DNA of 64,000 bases, taken from Cymbomonas tetramitiformis (Eukaryota > Chlorophyta > Pyramimonadophyceae > Pyramimonadales > Pyramimonadaceae). Position 1 is the stretch's first letter. Every line of letters begins with the position of its first letter. Positions 45,979 through 58,100 of the stretch are shown here, one piece after another. Where the stretch lies: positions 20,879 to 84,878 of the forward strand of contig LGRX02033428.1 of NCBI GenBank assembly GCA_001247695.2, given 5' to 3'. Both the position numbers and the translations under genes were made by a program. Under the pieces are notes generated by a model. That model saw nothing but the letters and a program-made list of their open reading frames with translations, made no database searches and was not told the origin of the DNA.

Positions 45979-48900
45979 TCAAAGGTGGCTCAAATTCTGC
46001 AACTCCTCTATGGAGACGCCCGAGGCCCTACCCAAGTCCGAGGTATTCAATGGCTGGGTCTGCTGGAGTTGCTGGAGTTGCTGGAGCTGCTGGAGCTGTT
46101 GGAGCTGCTGGAGCTGCTGGAGCTGCTGGAGCTGTCGGGCCTGTGGTTGCTGAAGGAGCGTGGGCTGGGACTGCTGCAGAAGGGGTTGCAGCTGCTGGGT
46201 CTGCTGGAGCTGCTGGAGCTGCTGCAACTGCTGGAGCTGCTGGAGCTGCTGGAGCTGTTGCAACTGCTGGGGCTGCTGGAGCTGCTGGAGCTGTTGCAAC
46301 TGCTGGGGCTGCTGGAGCTGCAAGAGCTGCAAGGGCTGCTGGAGCTGCTGGAGCTGTTGCAACTGCTGGGGCTGCTGGAGCTGCTGGAGCTGTTGCAACT
46401 GCTGGGGCTGCTGGAGCTGCTGGAGCTGTTGCAACTGCTGGGGCTGCTGAAGCTGCTGGAGCTGCTGCAGCTGCTGGAGCTGCTGGAGCTGTTGCAACTG
46501 CTGCGTCTGGGGTTGTTGCAGCAACAAGGGCTGGGGTTGCAGCGGTTGGAAGGCTTGCTGCAACAAGGGAGGCTGGGACGCTTCCTGTCCTACTTGCAGC
46601 ATCGGCACCGCCTGAGGCACCGCCTGAGGTTGCTGCTGAGGGCTTTGCTGCTGGGGGGGGAGGGTTGGAGGTGCCTCGGCTGTCGGCGCGCTGGGCGCAT
46701 CTTCCCCTGGGCTTGCCATGAAGTCCGCCACTTGGCGCTCCAAGGCCCGCTGCTGGCGTTCCTCAGACAGCTTCAGCTGCTGGGTGAAGTGCGCCTCCTG
46801 CTGCTTCAGCATCTTCTGGCTCGCCTCCTCCTGCCTCGCTAACACCGCCGTTAGCTCCTCCACCGTGATTCCCCTCACCGGTGGGGCCGCCTCGGTAACC
46901 TCCGACAGAGCGACAAGCGGTTGAGGGGGGGCCACCGTGCGGGTTGACGGCGCCGGCGCCGCGCCCCTCGTTGACGCACGCCCCGAGGCCGGCATGCTTC
47001 CGCTGCCAGCAGAGGATCTCCCCCTTTTTTGACCCTTTGCTGAAGTTTGCGGGTCACCGCCACCCGAGCTCAAGCCCCTACCAACCTTACCCGCCGGCTG
47101 CCGTATCCGCGGGAGGCTCGACCTCTCCGCCGGGTTTCCCTGGGAGTTGGCTCCCGCGAGTTGGCTCCTCAACTTCTTCCTCGGTGGGGTGCCGGCGGTA
47201 TCCACGTCCTCGCCCTCGTCCACCGCCGGGACGGCAATCGCCGACGCACCACCCTGCGGCTCTGCAGTCGCACCCCCTCCCCACCGAGCAAGCATGTCCA
47301 CGAAGACGTAGTCATCTTGCGTGTAGTGCGGCGAGGGGAAGATGTCACCCTGAAGATCCTTTGCCGTCAATTGCCTCACGATCGGAGGCAAAGAGACACC
47401 TGTGAAGAGCCCACAATCGGACGTCGAGCTTGTCAAAAAGAAATTGGGGGCTACCACTTAGACAAAAGCAATTTCACCGCAAGCATGCTCAGCACCCCCC
47501 GCAAGAGTACCGATTCACACAAACAAAGAGAATGCCGTACCGTTCTGCAAGCCGTAGTGCTTGTGCAGCTTGATGAGCTTCGGGAAGAAGATTCTCGCGC
47601 ACTCGTACACGATGTCCGACCCCTCTTCAGTCTTGAAGTGGGCGGCACCACGGGCCTTATCCGTGCTCCCCTGGTTGAGCCGGTTCATCCTGAAGATGTG
47701 CGTAAGGTGCGGGGTGGCGTATTTGCCGTGGATTGGCCCACCGCATATGGTGAACCACCCACGGTCTTTCACGTGCAAGATCGTCCCCACAATATACGCG
47801 CCCTTGTATACTTGCCCTTGGTGATACACGACGGATCCCCTCTCGAAACGCCCCTTGGACTTTTCCATGTACCCCTCCTTCCCATGCACCCCATCCCCCG
47901 CCACGTACACCACCGGTGCTAACTGCGGCAGATCACGGTGATGCACCCAACGGGGATAAAAAGCAACACGTTGCTCCAACGTGGCCTTCGCCCACCCCGG
48001 CCAATCCGCGGCAGCGGGCGCCTTCGCGACCACCTCCGCCGGTGCGGGCTCTCCCGCCGCGGGGCTCCCCGTGATTGGGGGCGGAGCGACTACCACCTCC
48101 GCCGGTGCGGGCTCTCCCGCCGCGGGACCCTTTGTGATTGCGGCATCCTCCACCACCACCTCCGCAGGTGCGGGCTCTCCCGCCGCGGGGCTCCCCGTGA
48201 TTGGGGGCGGAGCCAACACCACCTCCGCCGGTGCGGGCTCTCCCGCCGCGGGACCCTTTGCGATTGCGGCATCCTCCACGACCACCTCCGCACGTGCGGG
48301 CTCTCCCGCCGCGGGGCTCCCCGTGATTGGGGGCGGAGCCAACACCACCTCCCCCGGTGCGGGCTCTCCCGCCGCGGGACCCTTTGCGATTGCGGCATCC
48401 TCCACGACCACCTCCGCACGTGCGGGCTCTCCCGCCGCGGGGCTCCCCGTGATTGGGGGCGGAGCCAACACCACCTCCCCCGGTGCGGGCTCTCCCGCCG
48501 CGGGACCCTTTGCGATTGCGGCATCCTCCACGACCACCTCCGCACGTGCGGGCTCTCCCGCCGCGAGAACCTCCGTGCTCGTGGGGGCGGGAGCGTCCGC
48601 GGGTTGCTCCGCTCCCCACGGCGCTTCCACATCCCCCTCACCAACCACGGGGGTGTGGCCGCTTGAAGGGGCGGTGGCCATTGCTTGAGCGCGCCTTCCA
48701 GCAGCAGGGCGCCTACTTTTGAGAGCGGCAGTCCTTTCGCAGCGTCCTTCTCCGCTTGCGAGGTTGGGTAGACCGTGCGCTTCGCCATGCACTCCGGTCT
48801 ACCACAATTGTTCGGCTCCTCGATGCCTTTGCCTAGAAGGCAGACGTTGTGGTAGAAGTCACCGCAGTGCGAGCACTTGTGTACTCCACGTCCATCGTCT

Positions 48901-49624
48901 TCCTGGCAGATGAAGCAGCAGACTTCAGGTGCTGGCGGAGGGGGTGAGGGCGGAGGCAGCACGTCGCGCCCGCCTAATTCATACCACACCAAAACCATGC
49001 GCGTTTACACAAGCAGGGTTTCGGGCATTATCCATACGCATAACTATAGGCTCTACCAACATGTGATTCGAAAAGGTGCTCACCATCTTCTTGCCCTGTA
49101 TAGCATCTATCGTATGCTATTGTCAGGGCATGATCGAAAGCATTCCAATCTAATGCTTTCCTCACGGCGGTCTTCGGACCTGGCAGCTCCCCCAGTCGTT
49201 TCGTCGCCTCCGTGTCGTGCATGTTCACGACAGGGGGCTCCGATCTTCCTCCGCCAGGCTCCTCCACGCATTCCTCGCGACCGCAGTTGAACAAATCCCT
49301 CTTTAGGCCTCTTGCCTCTTGACACTTAGGGTGGTAGCGAATCCCGCACACCGTGCATCGCGTAACGAAAGCCCCCTTTTTACAATAGCAGCACCTATCT
49401 TCTGCCAGTACCCCTTTGCATTCGCCACACTGCACCGCCGGATACTGTTTATTCGCACAGCTAAAGTGAAAGCTCCTATTGCAAACCCTACAAGTCTGCG
49501 CTGGAGCTACTTTACTGTCGCATCCAACGACATGGCAGCGGTGGTATTCATGGGCCTTTTGGGAACCTCTCGACCCACGGGTTCTGACGGGCGCGGTGTT
49601 TCCGCCTCGGTTTCTTGAGGTCAT
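45979..49624 (-). CDS. Transposon-encoded PHD-finger, repeat and poly-glutamine protein
   Basis: Exons 49084-49624, 48642-48973, 47541-48570 and 45979-47450 join in phase across GT-AG introns of 110, 71 and 90 bp to give 1124 residues from the ATG at 49624. Residues about 30-119 hold a cysteine/histidine cluster and a PHD-like C4HC3 finger ending NCGREEC. A second finger of the same type spans about 199-242 and ends NCGRPEC, so they are probably duplicates. Next come 42-residue repeats (AAGEPARAEVVVEDAA / AAGEPAPGEVVLAPPP). A conserved-looking region follows, with GSVVYHQGQVYKGAYIVGTI. The last 210 residues are QQLQQLQQPQQ repeats. It is divergent from the transposase-like gene and presumably helps transposition or chromatin targeting, but the function is unknown. 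It could be two genes if the middle junction is wrong. Confidence 0.65.
46045..46520 (-). repeat. Poly-glutamine coding microsatellite
   Basis: CTG/CAG-rich trinucleotide runs encode QQLQQLQQ repeats at the end of the PHD/poly-Q gene. Confidence 0.95.
48030..48565 (-). repeat. 126-bp coding tandem repeats (42 residues)
   Basis: Starts at 48291 and 48417 fix the period at 126 bp. All frames stay open through the array, so the frame was chosen from the splice phases on both sides. Confidence 0.92.
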
Positions 49625-49725
49625 TGCAGTTTCCGAAGTGCTAGCTCTAAGAAGTGTTCTTCAAGAATGGCTTCCGCTCGCTTGCACCAACTGGGGCGCT
49701 GAGACGCAGTAACTGTGCATGCATG

Positions 49726-50400
49726 TGTGACGTCAGCTCGGTATAAATCGAGGACAAAACCGCCCAAGCATTTCTCGTACGTCGATGGATCCGGATCGGA
49801 TCCGACATACGAGAAAAGTTCATGCACGTTTGACGTCAGCTCAGTATAAATCGAGGACAAAACCGCCCAAGCATTTCTCGTACGTCGATGGATCGAGGAT
49901 CGGATCCGACATACGAGAAAAGTTCATGCACGTTTGACGTCAGCTCAGTATAAATCGAGGACAAAACCGCCCAAGCATTTCTCGTACGTCGATGGATCTG
50001 GGATCGGATCCGACATACGAGAAATGTTTATGCACGTTTGACGTCAGCTCAGTATAAATCGAGGACAAAACCGCCCAAGCATTTCTCGTACGTCGATGGA
50101 TCTGGGATCGGATCCGACATACGAGAAAAGTTTATGCACGTTTGACGTCAGCTCATTATAAATCGAGGACAAAACCGCCCAAGCATTTCTCGTACGTCGA
50201 TGGATCTGGGATCGGATCCGACATACGAGAAATGTTCATGCACGTTTGACGTCAGCTTATTATAAATCGAGGACAAAACCGCCCAAGCATTTCTCGTACG
50301 TCGATGGATCTGGGATCGGATCCGACATACGAGAAATGTTCATGCACGTGTCACGTCAGCTCAGTATGAATCGAGGACAAAACCGCCCAAGCATTTCGTG
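49726..50400. promoter_or_regulatory. Seven-copy 104-bp promoter array between the two transposon genes
   Basis: TGACGTCA-like sites start near 49728, 49831, 49935, 50039, 50143, 50247 and 50351 (period 103-104 bp). In copies 1-6 the site is followed within about 10 bp by TATAAATCGAGG; copy 7 has TATGAAT and a broken TGACGTCA. Each unit also has the interrupted palindrome TTTCTCGTACGTCG ... CGACATACGAGAAA. TATA boxes point toward the transposase-like gene, while the palindromic sites could serve both genes. Confidence 0.82.
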
Positions 50401-50513
50401 GAAGTAAGTATGTGAAAATGCTTGCTGAGAAAGACAAACTTGTATATATTACTATGGATATGCATACGCGATATGTCTTGGAATCGGAGCAAACGGTGTA
50501 GGAGGGCGCGAAT

Positions 50514-53500
50514 ATGGGTGGCAGCACGAAACGGCGCCCCAATCCCACAAGCTTTAACGGTATGAATATCTACACCCCGAAACGTGTGTACAAAAGACAT
50601 GTGATTGTGCTGCTGTGAGACTTCGCGTCAAGGAAGGGTTTACGTGTGTCTTACTAGATTGTTTGGTGACAGGGACGCATATCGGGGAAGGGTTATTGAA
50701 CGTCACGCTCGTGCGGGATCAACGATCGTGGCTATTTGGGGTGTTATGTACGACTCTCCACATTACGCTGCTTGCAGTGAGCGTTTTTTTGGCGTTGTGT
50801 GGCTCCGACGCTGCCTACAATCCGGGACCGAATTGGGATATTCCTCCCGTTCTTATAGACTTGTTACCCCTTCTCGTAGAGGTTGGAGATTCCGCTCGCA
50901 TTATACCTCTTGGAGTGTGGCCCCTGAAAGATGATGATATGGATACGCTTGAGACGTTGGTGGGGAAGATAGATTTGTTGTGCGAGGCCTGGACATCAGC
51001 AAAAGGAGAAGGTGATATTAATCACGCTCACTCAGAGGAGGTTTGTGACGATGTGGAAATGTCAGACGAGTTGGAAGGTGGGCATGAGGAAACTTACGAA
51101 CGTCCTAGAGGTCAATTGCCGCAAGTAAGTGACGGTTTTGAGGAGTTGACGCGCGGGAATAAGGGTTGGTGGGTCGAGAAGATGCGAACGGCATTTGGGA
51201 GAAGCCCTCACCGCATTGCGGGTGCGGTGAGGGCGTATATCGAGTCCCTTCCGGCGGGCTTGAGTTCGAAGGTGCACAAGGAGTGCAATGCGGCATTGGT
51301 GTCGTTAGGTGACCGGCGCGAGGAGACAGTGAAGAATTGTGTTGTGGCGAATTTGAGGGACGCGTTATCACGCTTAGCACGACGAAACACACGTGCGAAC
51401 GTTAATCTAACGAGGGGGATAGCGGCTGCGGCATTTGGGAGCAACTTGGCCGAGGATAACTTGGTGCGTACGGCTTGCACGATGCTTGGTGTGCATCAAC
51501 GCGTTGGAACGCTTGGGGTGGTCGGAAATTCAAACTTGAGGGAGGGGGCACACATGGGAACTGAGGAGAGAGGGCGTCGTGGCCTTTGGGAGGGCGTGAT
51601 GCTTGCGGAACGGAGATTGTCTACCCGATGCTTGACAATGGCGACTTGTGCTCTTATTAGAGCTTTTTGGTTGCACCCGGACAACACTCGAGTTAGTCCT
51701 TGCAAAAAGGACGTCGTGTTGGCACGTGACCCCAACACCGGTGCTTTGAGAACACCGAGGGAGTTCGTGAGCAAACATTGGTTGGAAGCCTCTCAACTAG
51801 TAATATATAGGAGGTTTCAAGCCAAGTACCCCGCTCTCAAGATTGGGCAACGTTCCTTTGAGAAGCAAGGGGTGTGCAAGCCGCACAATGTTGTGCGGCT
51901 GCGAAGGAAGGACAACATATCTTGTTGTTGTAGGTACCACGAAGACATGAGAATGGTCCTTGAGGGCTTTGACAAGGCCCGAGAGGCGGTGCATTCACCG
52001 TGTGCGTGCACTTCGGCGACATGTTGCCCACGGGTTCGAAGGACACCTGAGCATAGGCGAAAGGCGGTGGGGAACACGGGAATGGTTTGCACTATTGCAA
52101 AGGCGGGGAGGTCGACCTCAACTTTCGCCGAGAGCTTGTTGTGTCCGCGGGTGGGGGATAAGCATGCCATGGAGTGCTTGAGAGGGAGGTGCGAGAAGTG
52201 TGGCGGCTTGGCCAACTTCAAAGTGTGTGACAGTGAGGTGCAGCATGAGGCGCAAGTGCCGTGGTCTTGTTACGAGACTTGCGGCACAGGACAGATGGAC
52301 GAGGATGGTAAGGAGATTCGGCGACTGCAGTTTGTGCAGAAGAAGACGAAGCTGGCCGCCTTGATCGCCAAGTTGCAGGCGCTGTTGCTGGGGCACGAGC
52401 CGGGGGCTTCGCCAAACTGTCAGTGCAAGGGGAACTTCTTAGTGAATAGCGCGACCGCAGGGCAACCGGAGGCATGGGCGTGGAAGAAGTTGGAAGGCTG
52501 CGGGGATTGCGCGTTTCTGCGGCCATATGCATATCACACTTTCATGGCATTACACCAGCAGCGGCAGTTTCAGACGTGCGTCAGGGATTTGCCACTGGGA
52601 CATGCGGTGTTCTTGTTTGACTTCTCGGAGAATCATTCATTGAACATTCCTCGAGAAGTGCAAAGTCTGCATTGGGTGGTGAAGCAGGCGACCATATTAG
52701 TCTGCGTGGTGTGGAGACATGCGTGTATGGCCGTGGATGGGGTGGAATCAACCGCGGAGAACCCAGTGCTGGTGAAGGATTACGTGTACTTGTTGAGCGA
52801 TGACCGGAAGCACGATCACCGCTTCATTCAGTACATGCGGGAGTTGATCATCAGAGACTACTTCATCGGGAGGGGGATCGCAAAGCCCTTGTTTATCCAC
52901 GAGTGGGCAGATGGTTGTGCGGGACAAAATAAGTGCGCGGCAGGGTTTGCGGATGTGGCGAATAGCAAATACGAGTGGTCATTAGGTGTACCTTGCCAAC
53001 GGAACTTCTTTGAGACGGCGCATGCCAAGGGGGAGCAGGATGGGGCGGGGGCGCATGTCAAGCACGCAGCGGCGGTGGCGGTCATATCAGAGGGTGACAA
53101 GTGGTATGCCCGCATCAATTGCGCTGCAGACCTGCATGCGTTCTGTTGCGAGAGATTGAGCCGACGTGCGGATAGCAGTTACGCCAAGGCAAGAGCGAGC
53201 TTCAATCAACGGTTTTTTTACTTGGTACCAGAGGACGCACTGCACGAGGAGGCGGGAGGATTGCATGCGGTGGATCACAATGCTGGTGCAGCATACCAGG
53301 CGGTGGATGGGACGCAGCGCTTGCATTCTGTAAGGGGGGGGGAGGGCGAGGGGAAGTTGATGGTACGTGAGCGTACATGCTATTGTGTGAATTGTTATGC
53401 GGAGTGTGTGCGCTCCATTCCGGACTCGGAGGGATGCTTGGAGACATCCCACGTGGATGCGTGGAGAGATGTGGAGTTGCGGCCGGCTACGGGCGCGGCC

Positions 53501-53890
53501 GCCGTGAGGATTCGCGGCATGGTGGAGGAGTATGCGGCGGGTGTGAGTGTAGCCGTGCGGCGTGGTAGCATCATGGCGGTGAAGAAGGATCCTACGGACG
53601 CATCACATGCCTACTACTTGGTGAAGGCGCTGTCTGGTGTCACGGAGGTCGGCGGGAGGATCCGCCGTGATGACTATAGACAGACATTTGCTCCTGGAGA
53701 CTCGGTGATTTCGGGGAGATACTTTGAGTGGACGGATCCAAACGTGCGAGATACATACACCTTAGATACTAGCAAGAAGTGCTTGATTCCGTGTGAAGCC
53801 GTACTAGCATGTGATGTTCGCCTAGTTAAGAGGGGGGATGTGCACATGCTACCCCTGAGGGAGCATCAGCGGTTGTTGGCACTTCTGTGA
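50514..53890 (+). CDS. DDE-type transposase-like protein of the 10.25-kb transposon
   Basis: Exons 50514-50559 (MGGSTKRRPNPTSFN) and 50859-53890 join in phase over a 299-bp GT-AG intron to give 1025 residues. Without that intron the first in-frame ATG is 50939. A cysteine-rich region at about residues 350-520 has CSCCCRYHEDM-like and CEKCGG motifs. The core has FDFSENHS (D603), QSLHWVVKQAT, then EWADGCAGQNK (D700) and HAKGEQDGAGAHVK (H737, D743). This matches the order DFxEN...QSxHW...DGxxxQxK...HxKGxxDGxGxxVK that I know from uncharacterised transposase-like proteins of animals. D603, D700 and an acidic residue near 743 are the likely catalytic set. The C-terminus has a CYCVNCYAEC cluster and a small beta-rich region. 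Transposition activity is inferred, not shown. Confidence 0.78.
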
Positions 53891-53974
53891 GATTCTAGTG
53901 TTATGTAGATGTATATATTGTATATATTGTAGGTACGGCCATGTTGCGGTGTATATTGTTATGACTTGCACATA

Positions 53975-54910
53975 CTTGGAATAACTTCTCCGTATCACGT
54001 GCTACATCTCACGCACCCGCAATATATGCAATTTCTGCTTTGCAGCCCTTTTTACAGACGAAATTAGCTCCCCAGCACCCCGTGAATATGACCCGATGTG
54101 AAATTTCGCTTCTCATTGCCTAGGTATGACCTCTAAATACTTCTCACAACTTCTAATAACTTCACCGTATCACGTGCAACATCTCACGCGCCCACGAGAC
54201 ATGCATTTTCTGTTGTTGCAGTCAGTTTACAGACGAAATTAGCCCCCCAACGCCCCGTGAATGTGACCCGATGTGAAATATCACTTCTCGATGCCTAGTA
54301 ATAACTTCTAGATACTTCTCACAACTTCTAATAACTTCACCGTATCATTTGCATATCTCACGCGTCCACGAGACATGCATTTTCTGTTTTGCAGTCAGTT
54401 TACAGACGAAATTAGCTCCCCAACGCCCCGCGAATGTGACCCGATGTGAAATATCACTTCTCGATGCCTAGTAATAACTTCTAGATACTTCTCACAACTT
54501 CTAATAACTTCACCGTATCATTTGCATATCTCACGCGCCCACGAGACATGCATTTTCTGTTTTGCAGTCAGTTTACAGACGAAATTAGCTCCCCAACGCC
54601 CCGCGAATGTGACCCGATGTGAAATATCACTTCTCGATGCCTAGTAATAACTTCTAGATACTTCTCATAACTTCTAATAACTTCACCGTATCATTTGCAT
54701 ATCTCACGCGCCCACGAGACATGTTTTTTCTGTTTTGCAGTCATTTTACAGACGAAATTAGCTCCCCAGCACCCCGTGAATATGGCCCGATGTGAAATTC
54801 CGCTTCACACTGCCTAGGGATGACCTCCAAATAATTCTCACCAACTCTAGTAACTTCCCCGTATCACTCACATATCTCACGCGCCCGCAAGATATGCAAT
54901 TTCTGTACCG
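53975..54910. repeat. Right subterminal array, about 5.5 inverted 173-bp repeats
   Basis: Units are marked by TGCATTTTCTG-like words near 54026, 54203, 54377, 54550, 54723 and 54896. They are inverted copies of the left array, with ACTTC words 10 bp apart. Confidence 0.93.
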
Positions 54911-55096
54911 CAGCCCTTCTGCGACCCGTTAGCAGCCTGGTGGCCACCGCGGTGATCAAAAATGTGAAATATTGCCTTTGAATGATTTCTTTTAACAACT
55001 AAGTACTTCCTGAAACTTCTTGCGACTTCTAAATGCCATTTTCATCGATTATGCAATTTATAGTGCAAGGCCGTCCACCTAGCCGTGCTACATGCC
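54911..55096. repeat. Right terminal inverted repeat of the DNA transposon
   Basis: Reverse complement of 44845-45030 with scattered substitutions and a roughly 10-bp length difference near the tip. It is followed by ATCA. Confidence 0.9.
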
Positions 55097-55100
55097 ATCA

Positions 55101-58100
55101 CCAGAATGTACATTTACTGCTATGGGTTTAAATCAGTAAAACCCAGAAATGCTATCAACCATAGATGTTGATATACAGCACAATTCACTTATTTGCCATG
55201 AAATTTATCATGTGCCAAAGTGAAGTTTATTGCAGTGATTCTGTACTTTACATTCCACATACACACTGAGATATGTCACCGAGGCAATATATCAGATAGC
55301 CGAAAAAGCTGTAAAATGGGTAAAAATGCTCCACGCATGATTTCAAAATGAAAAATGTGTGCCCATTTTATTTTAAATTATGATTCTATACCTATTCAGG
55401 TATCAGAAAAACATAATGACCATGGTCATATCTCGTGTAACACCCTAGATATTAGGTGTGTAATATATAGGGGTATACATGTTGGCTGTAACAAAATACG
55501 TAAAAATGCTCCACGCATGATTACAAAATGAAAAATGTGTGTGGATTTTTTTTGCTGATCTGATTATTCAGCTATATCTGAATATTCCCTGATTTATACA
55601 GCACTTGTAACACCCTGTAACACCCCTAAAATTAAATGTGTGTCTCAGGGGTGTAACGTACCCTCTGAAAACCACCTTACATTTATTTAGGTATTAAATG
55701 CAGTTTTGCTTAAAAACCTTTGCAAAAAAAATATACTGCTTATTTTTTTCCTATTTTAGGGTTACAGATACCACTGTAACATTACATGCCCTAAAATGCT
55801 ACTATAATTTCGATAAACTTCGCATTTAGCATTAACATATCATGCTGTTTTCGACACAGACATGATTATATATCGGGCAACAACCCAAGAACTGTTGGGC
55901 AACAACCCTAGAACTGTATGAGCTGCTTCCTACAAGGATTGCAAGCTATAAGCTATAAACTGTAAACTATACGCTATGAAATATATAAGCAACTGACTGC
56001 CTATATGTTCACACTTCCTCAAAGGGGGAAGAAGGTGGATAGGATTACACACATATCCATTTCTTATTCCGATCTGGTGATTTCTGATGGATTGCTTTTG
56101 ATAAAATCACTGCATCCACAAGTAACGTTGAAATCTGTACAACGTTAAATCCACCATCACTAATAAAGTGTAAACTCGGATGGGAAACTAAATCCCAATG
56201 ACTATAAGTTGACTCTTGCTCAGCATTTACATTCTCGAGTAAGTTTGGAATGCTGAACTATATACATAACATATAACCTGATACCATGCTTAATTGCATT
56301 TCCTGGATCAGAAGATGATAGTTATATAATGTATATATATATATATCCCACCTGATATACTTTGGCACTATAGCCGTACATAAGAGTGGGACGGACAAGT
56401 GCATCGCTGTAAGACTGGTTGATATAGTCCCAGTGCTGAAGGCAGAATTTGGCACCCGAATAACAGCTGATAACTGTTGGTGACCACCATGCAAGACCTT
56501 CCAAGCGAAACTACTTTGTCCTGAGATGCAAGTGAATTGTTCATAATATGTTGACATCACATAAAAGCATTCTGATAAAAACCCTATATATTCACATGAG
56601 TTGTCATCACTACAATGACATGGGTTTTTGAATCGTCGAAATGAGTATAACTCCGATGAATTCATTAGTACAGAATAAGCTGTTGGGATTATTCCTCCGG
56701 CTGGATTTCAATCATTCACAATCCCTGTACATTCCGGTGACAAAATATTGCACTGGACTGATCACCACACTTGGTATAATCTGTGATATATAAGTCACCA
56801 GAGAAAGCATTGCAATCAGCACAATGCTGTCTAGACTCACAAAGATGAGTAACAAATATTCTCAGATGTAATAATTAGAGGCACAATGTGACCTACGCTA
56901 AAATCGCGTATGCTCGGGCACTGTATTGTGACTTGCGCTAAGATCGTGTATGCATGGACACAACATGACTCGTGCCAATGACGTGGACATATATATTTTA
57001 TGCCACGACATTACATCTGAAATCAATCAATCACTCAGAGAGAAGGTGTTGACATCAGTATAGCACCATTATACATATAGTCATGAGGATTTTAAAGAAG
57101 ACATAATCTCTCCGATATTGACAAACATGGTACATATATACATATTACCATGCTCTCTAATCACATATCTGATATCCCACAGCATACAATGTTGGTAATA
57201 GCAAACCACTTCGCTGCTGGAGGGTAGTGTTGTATATATACAGCACATGCATGGGCACTATATGACCCACGCTGATGACGTGGATTCGGGCTGCATCCCA
57301 ATAACTGCAATGCACCTTAGGTGCAATGGGCTGCAACCCGAGAACTGCTATCCAGCTTCATAGTAAGCTATCACGTCATCACATAGAGGTCGGACCTCTG
57401 TTGTATTTGAACGGCGCTTGACAACCGCCTAGCAATACACTTCCTTGAGGGGGGAAGATGGTAAGCTAAAAATACAACTAAAAACCAACTAAATAATAAA
57501 GACAAATAATAAAGACAAATAATAAAACAAATATAAGTTGCATCATTGTTTTTGTTTTAGTAAGCCTGACTATATATAGTCAAACCATGCAGAACTCCAT
57601 TAAGCTGACACATATATGTATCAAACATTTCTAAGGTCATCAGCCATGACATACATATGAGCTTGATTTTGAAAACCTAGACATTGTATACATCCAGTCT
57701 AACATGTATCCAAACAAGAATTGTATATTGACACGGTGCAAGCACTATAGCCTCTTCCACCGATGATCATTAAAAAGGGCAACCATTCTTGATATTTCAT
57801 ACATATCATCTGATTGTATCATTCAAGGTGTCAAGAGTACTCAATGCAATATGCAGGCTACAGCCTGAGTACAACACCTAGAAAGGTCAAAGCCACTGAG
57901 CTAACCAATGTAGCATAAATGCTAGCTGCCTTTAAGGCTATACAATAAGCCTATTGCCCTTATGTCTTGATATGTATCCGTGTATTGGCATCTCTTTGAG
58001 GTAATTATGCCTACTGAATGAGCCATACCAACCATCTTGTCTTCATTGATCATTACATATCTGATTATATCGCCATTGAGCAATGCCTATTCTGTGAGAT

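Larger units (their letters stand above)
44845..55096. mobile_element. 10.25-kb DNA transposon with transposase-like and PHD/poly-Q genes
   Basis: The left end GGCATGTGGCACGGCTAGG (44845) and right end CCTAGCCGTGCTACATGCC (to 55096) are inverted repeats. A 4-bp duplication ATCA flanks it (44841-44844, 55097-55100). Inverted similarity continues about 190 bp and then through arrays of 173-bp repeats, so each end is about 1.05-1.1 kb. Two divergent spliced genes fill the centre around a 104-bp promoter array. The related inner LTR element keeps the uninterrupted target (ATCA at 35649-35652), so the borders are confirmed. The 4-bp duplication is shared with Sola and some Academ elements, but I could not assign a superfamily. 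Both genes look intact under the splice models, so the element may be autonomous. Confidence 0.92.

Noticed and set aside
45955..46842. Plus-strand leucine- or alanine-rich frames over the CTG repeats
   Set aside because: Antisense to the poly-glutamine end of the transposon gene; trinucleotide repeats leave all frames open.
48090..48640. Alternative minus-strand frames through the 126-bp repeats (arginine-rich or glycine-rich)
   Set aside because: Only the GEPA/PPPITGSP frame agrees in phase with the introns on both sides.
50790..50840. 2A-like NPGP peptide (CGSDAAYNPGPN) after a hydrophobic stretch in front of the transposase-like frame
   Set aside because: The conserved V/I and E of DxExNPGP are both alanine, and the phase-consistent intron 50560-50858 removes this segment from the protein.
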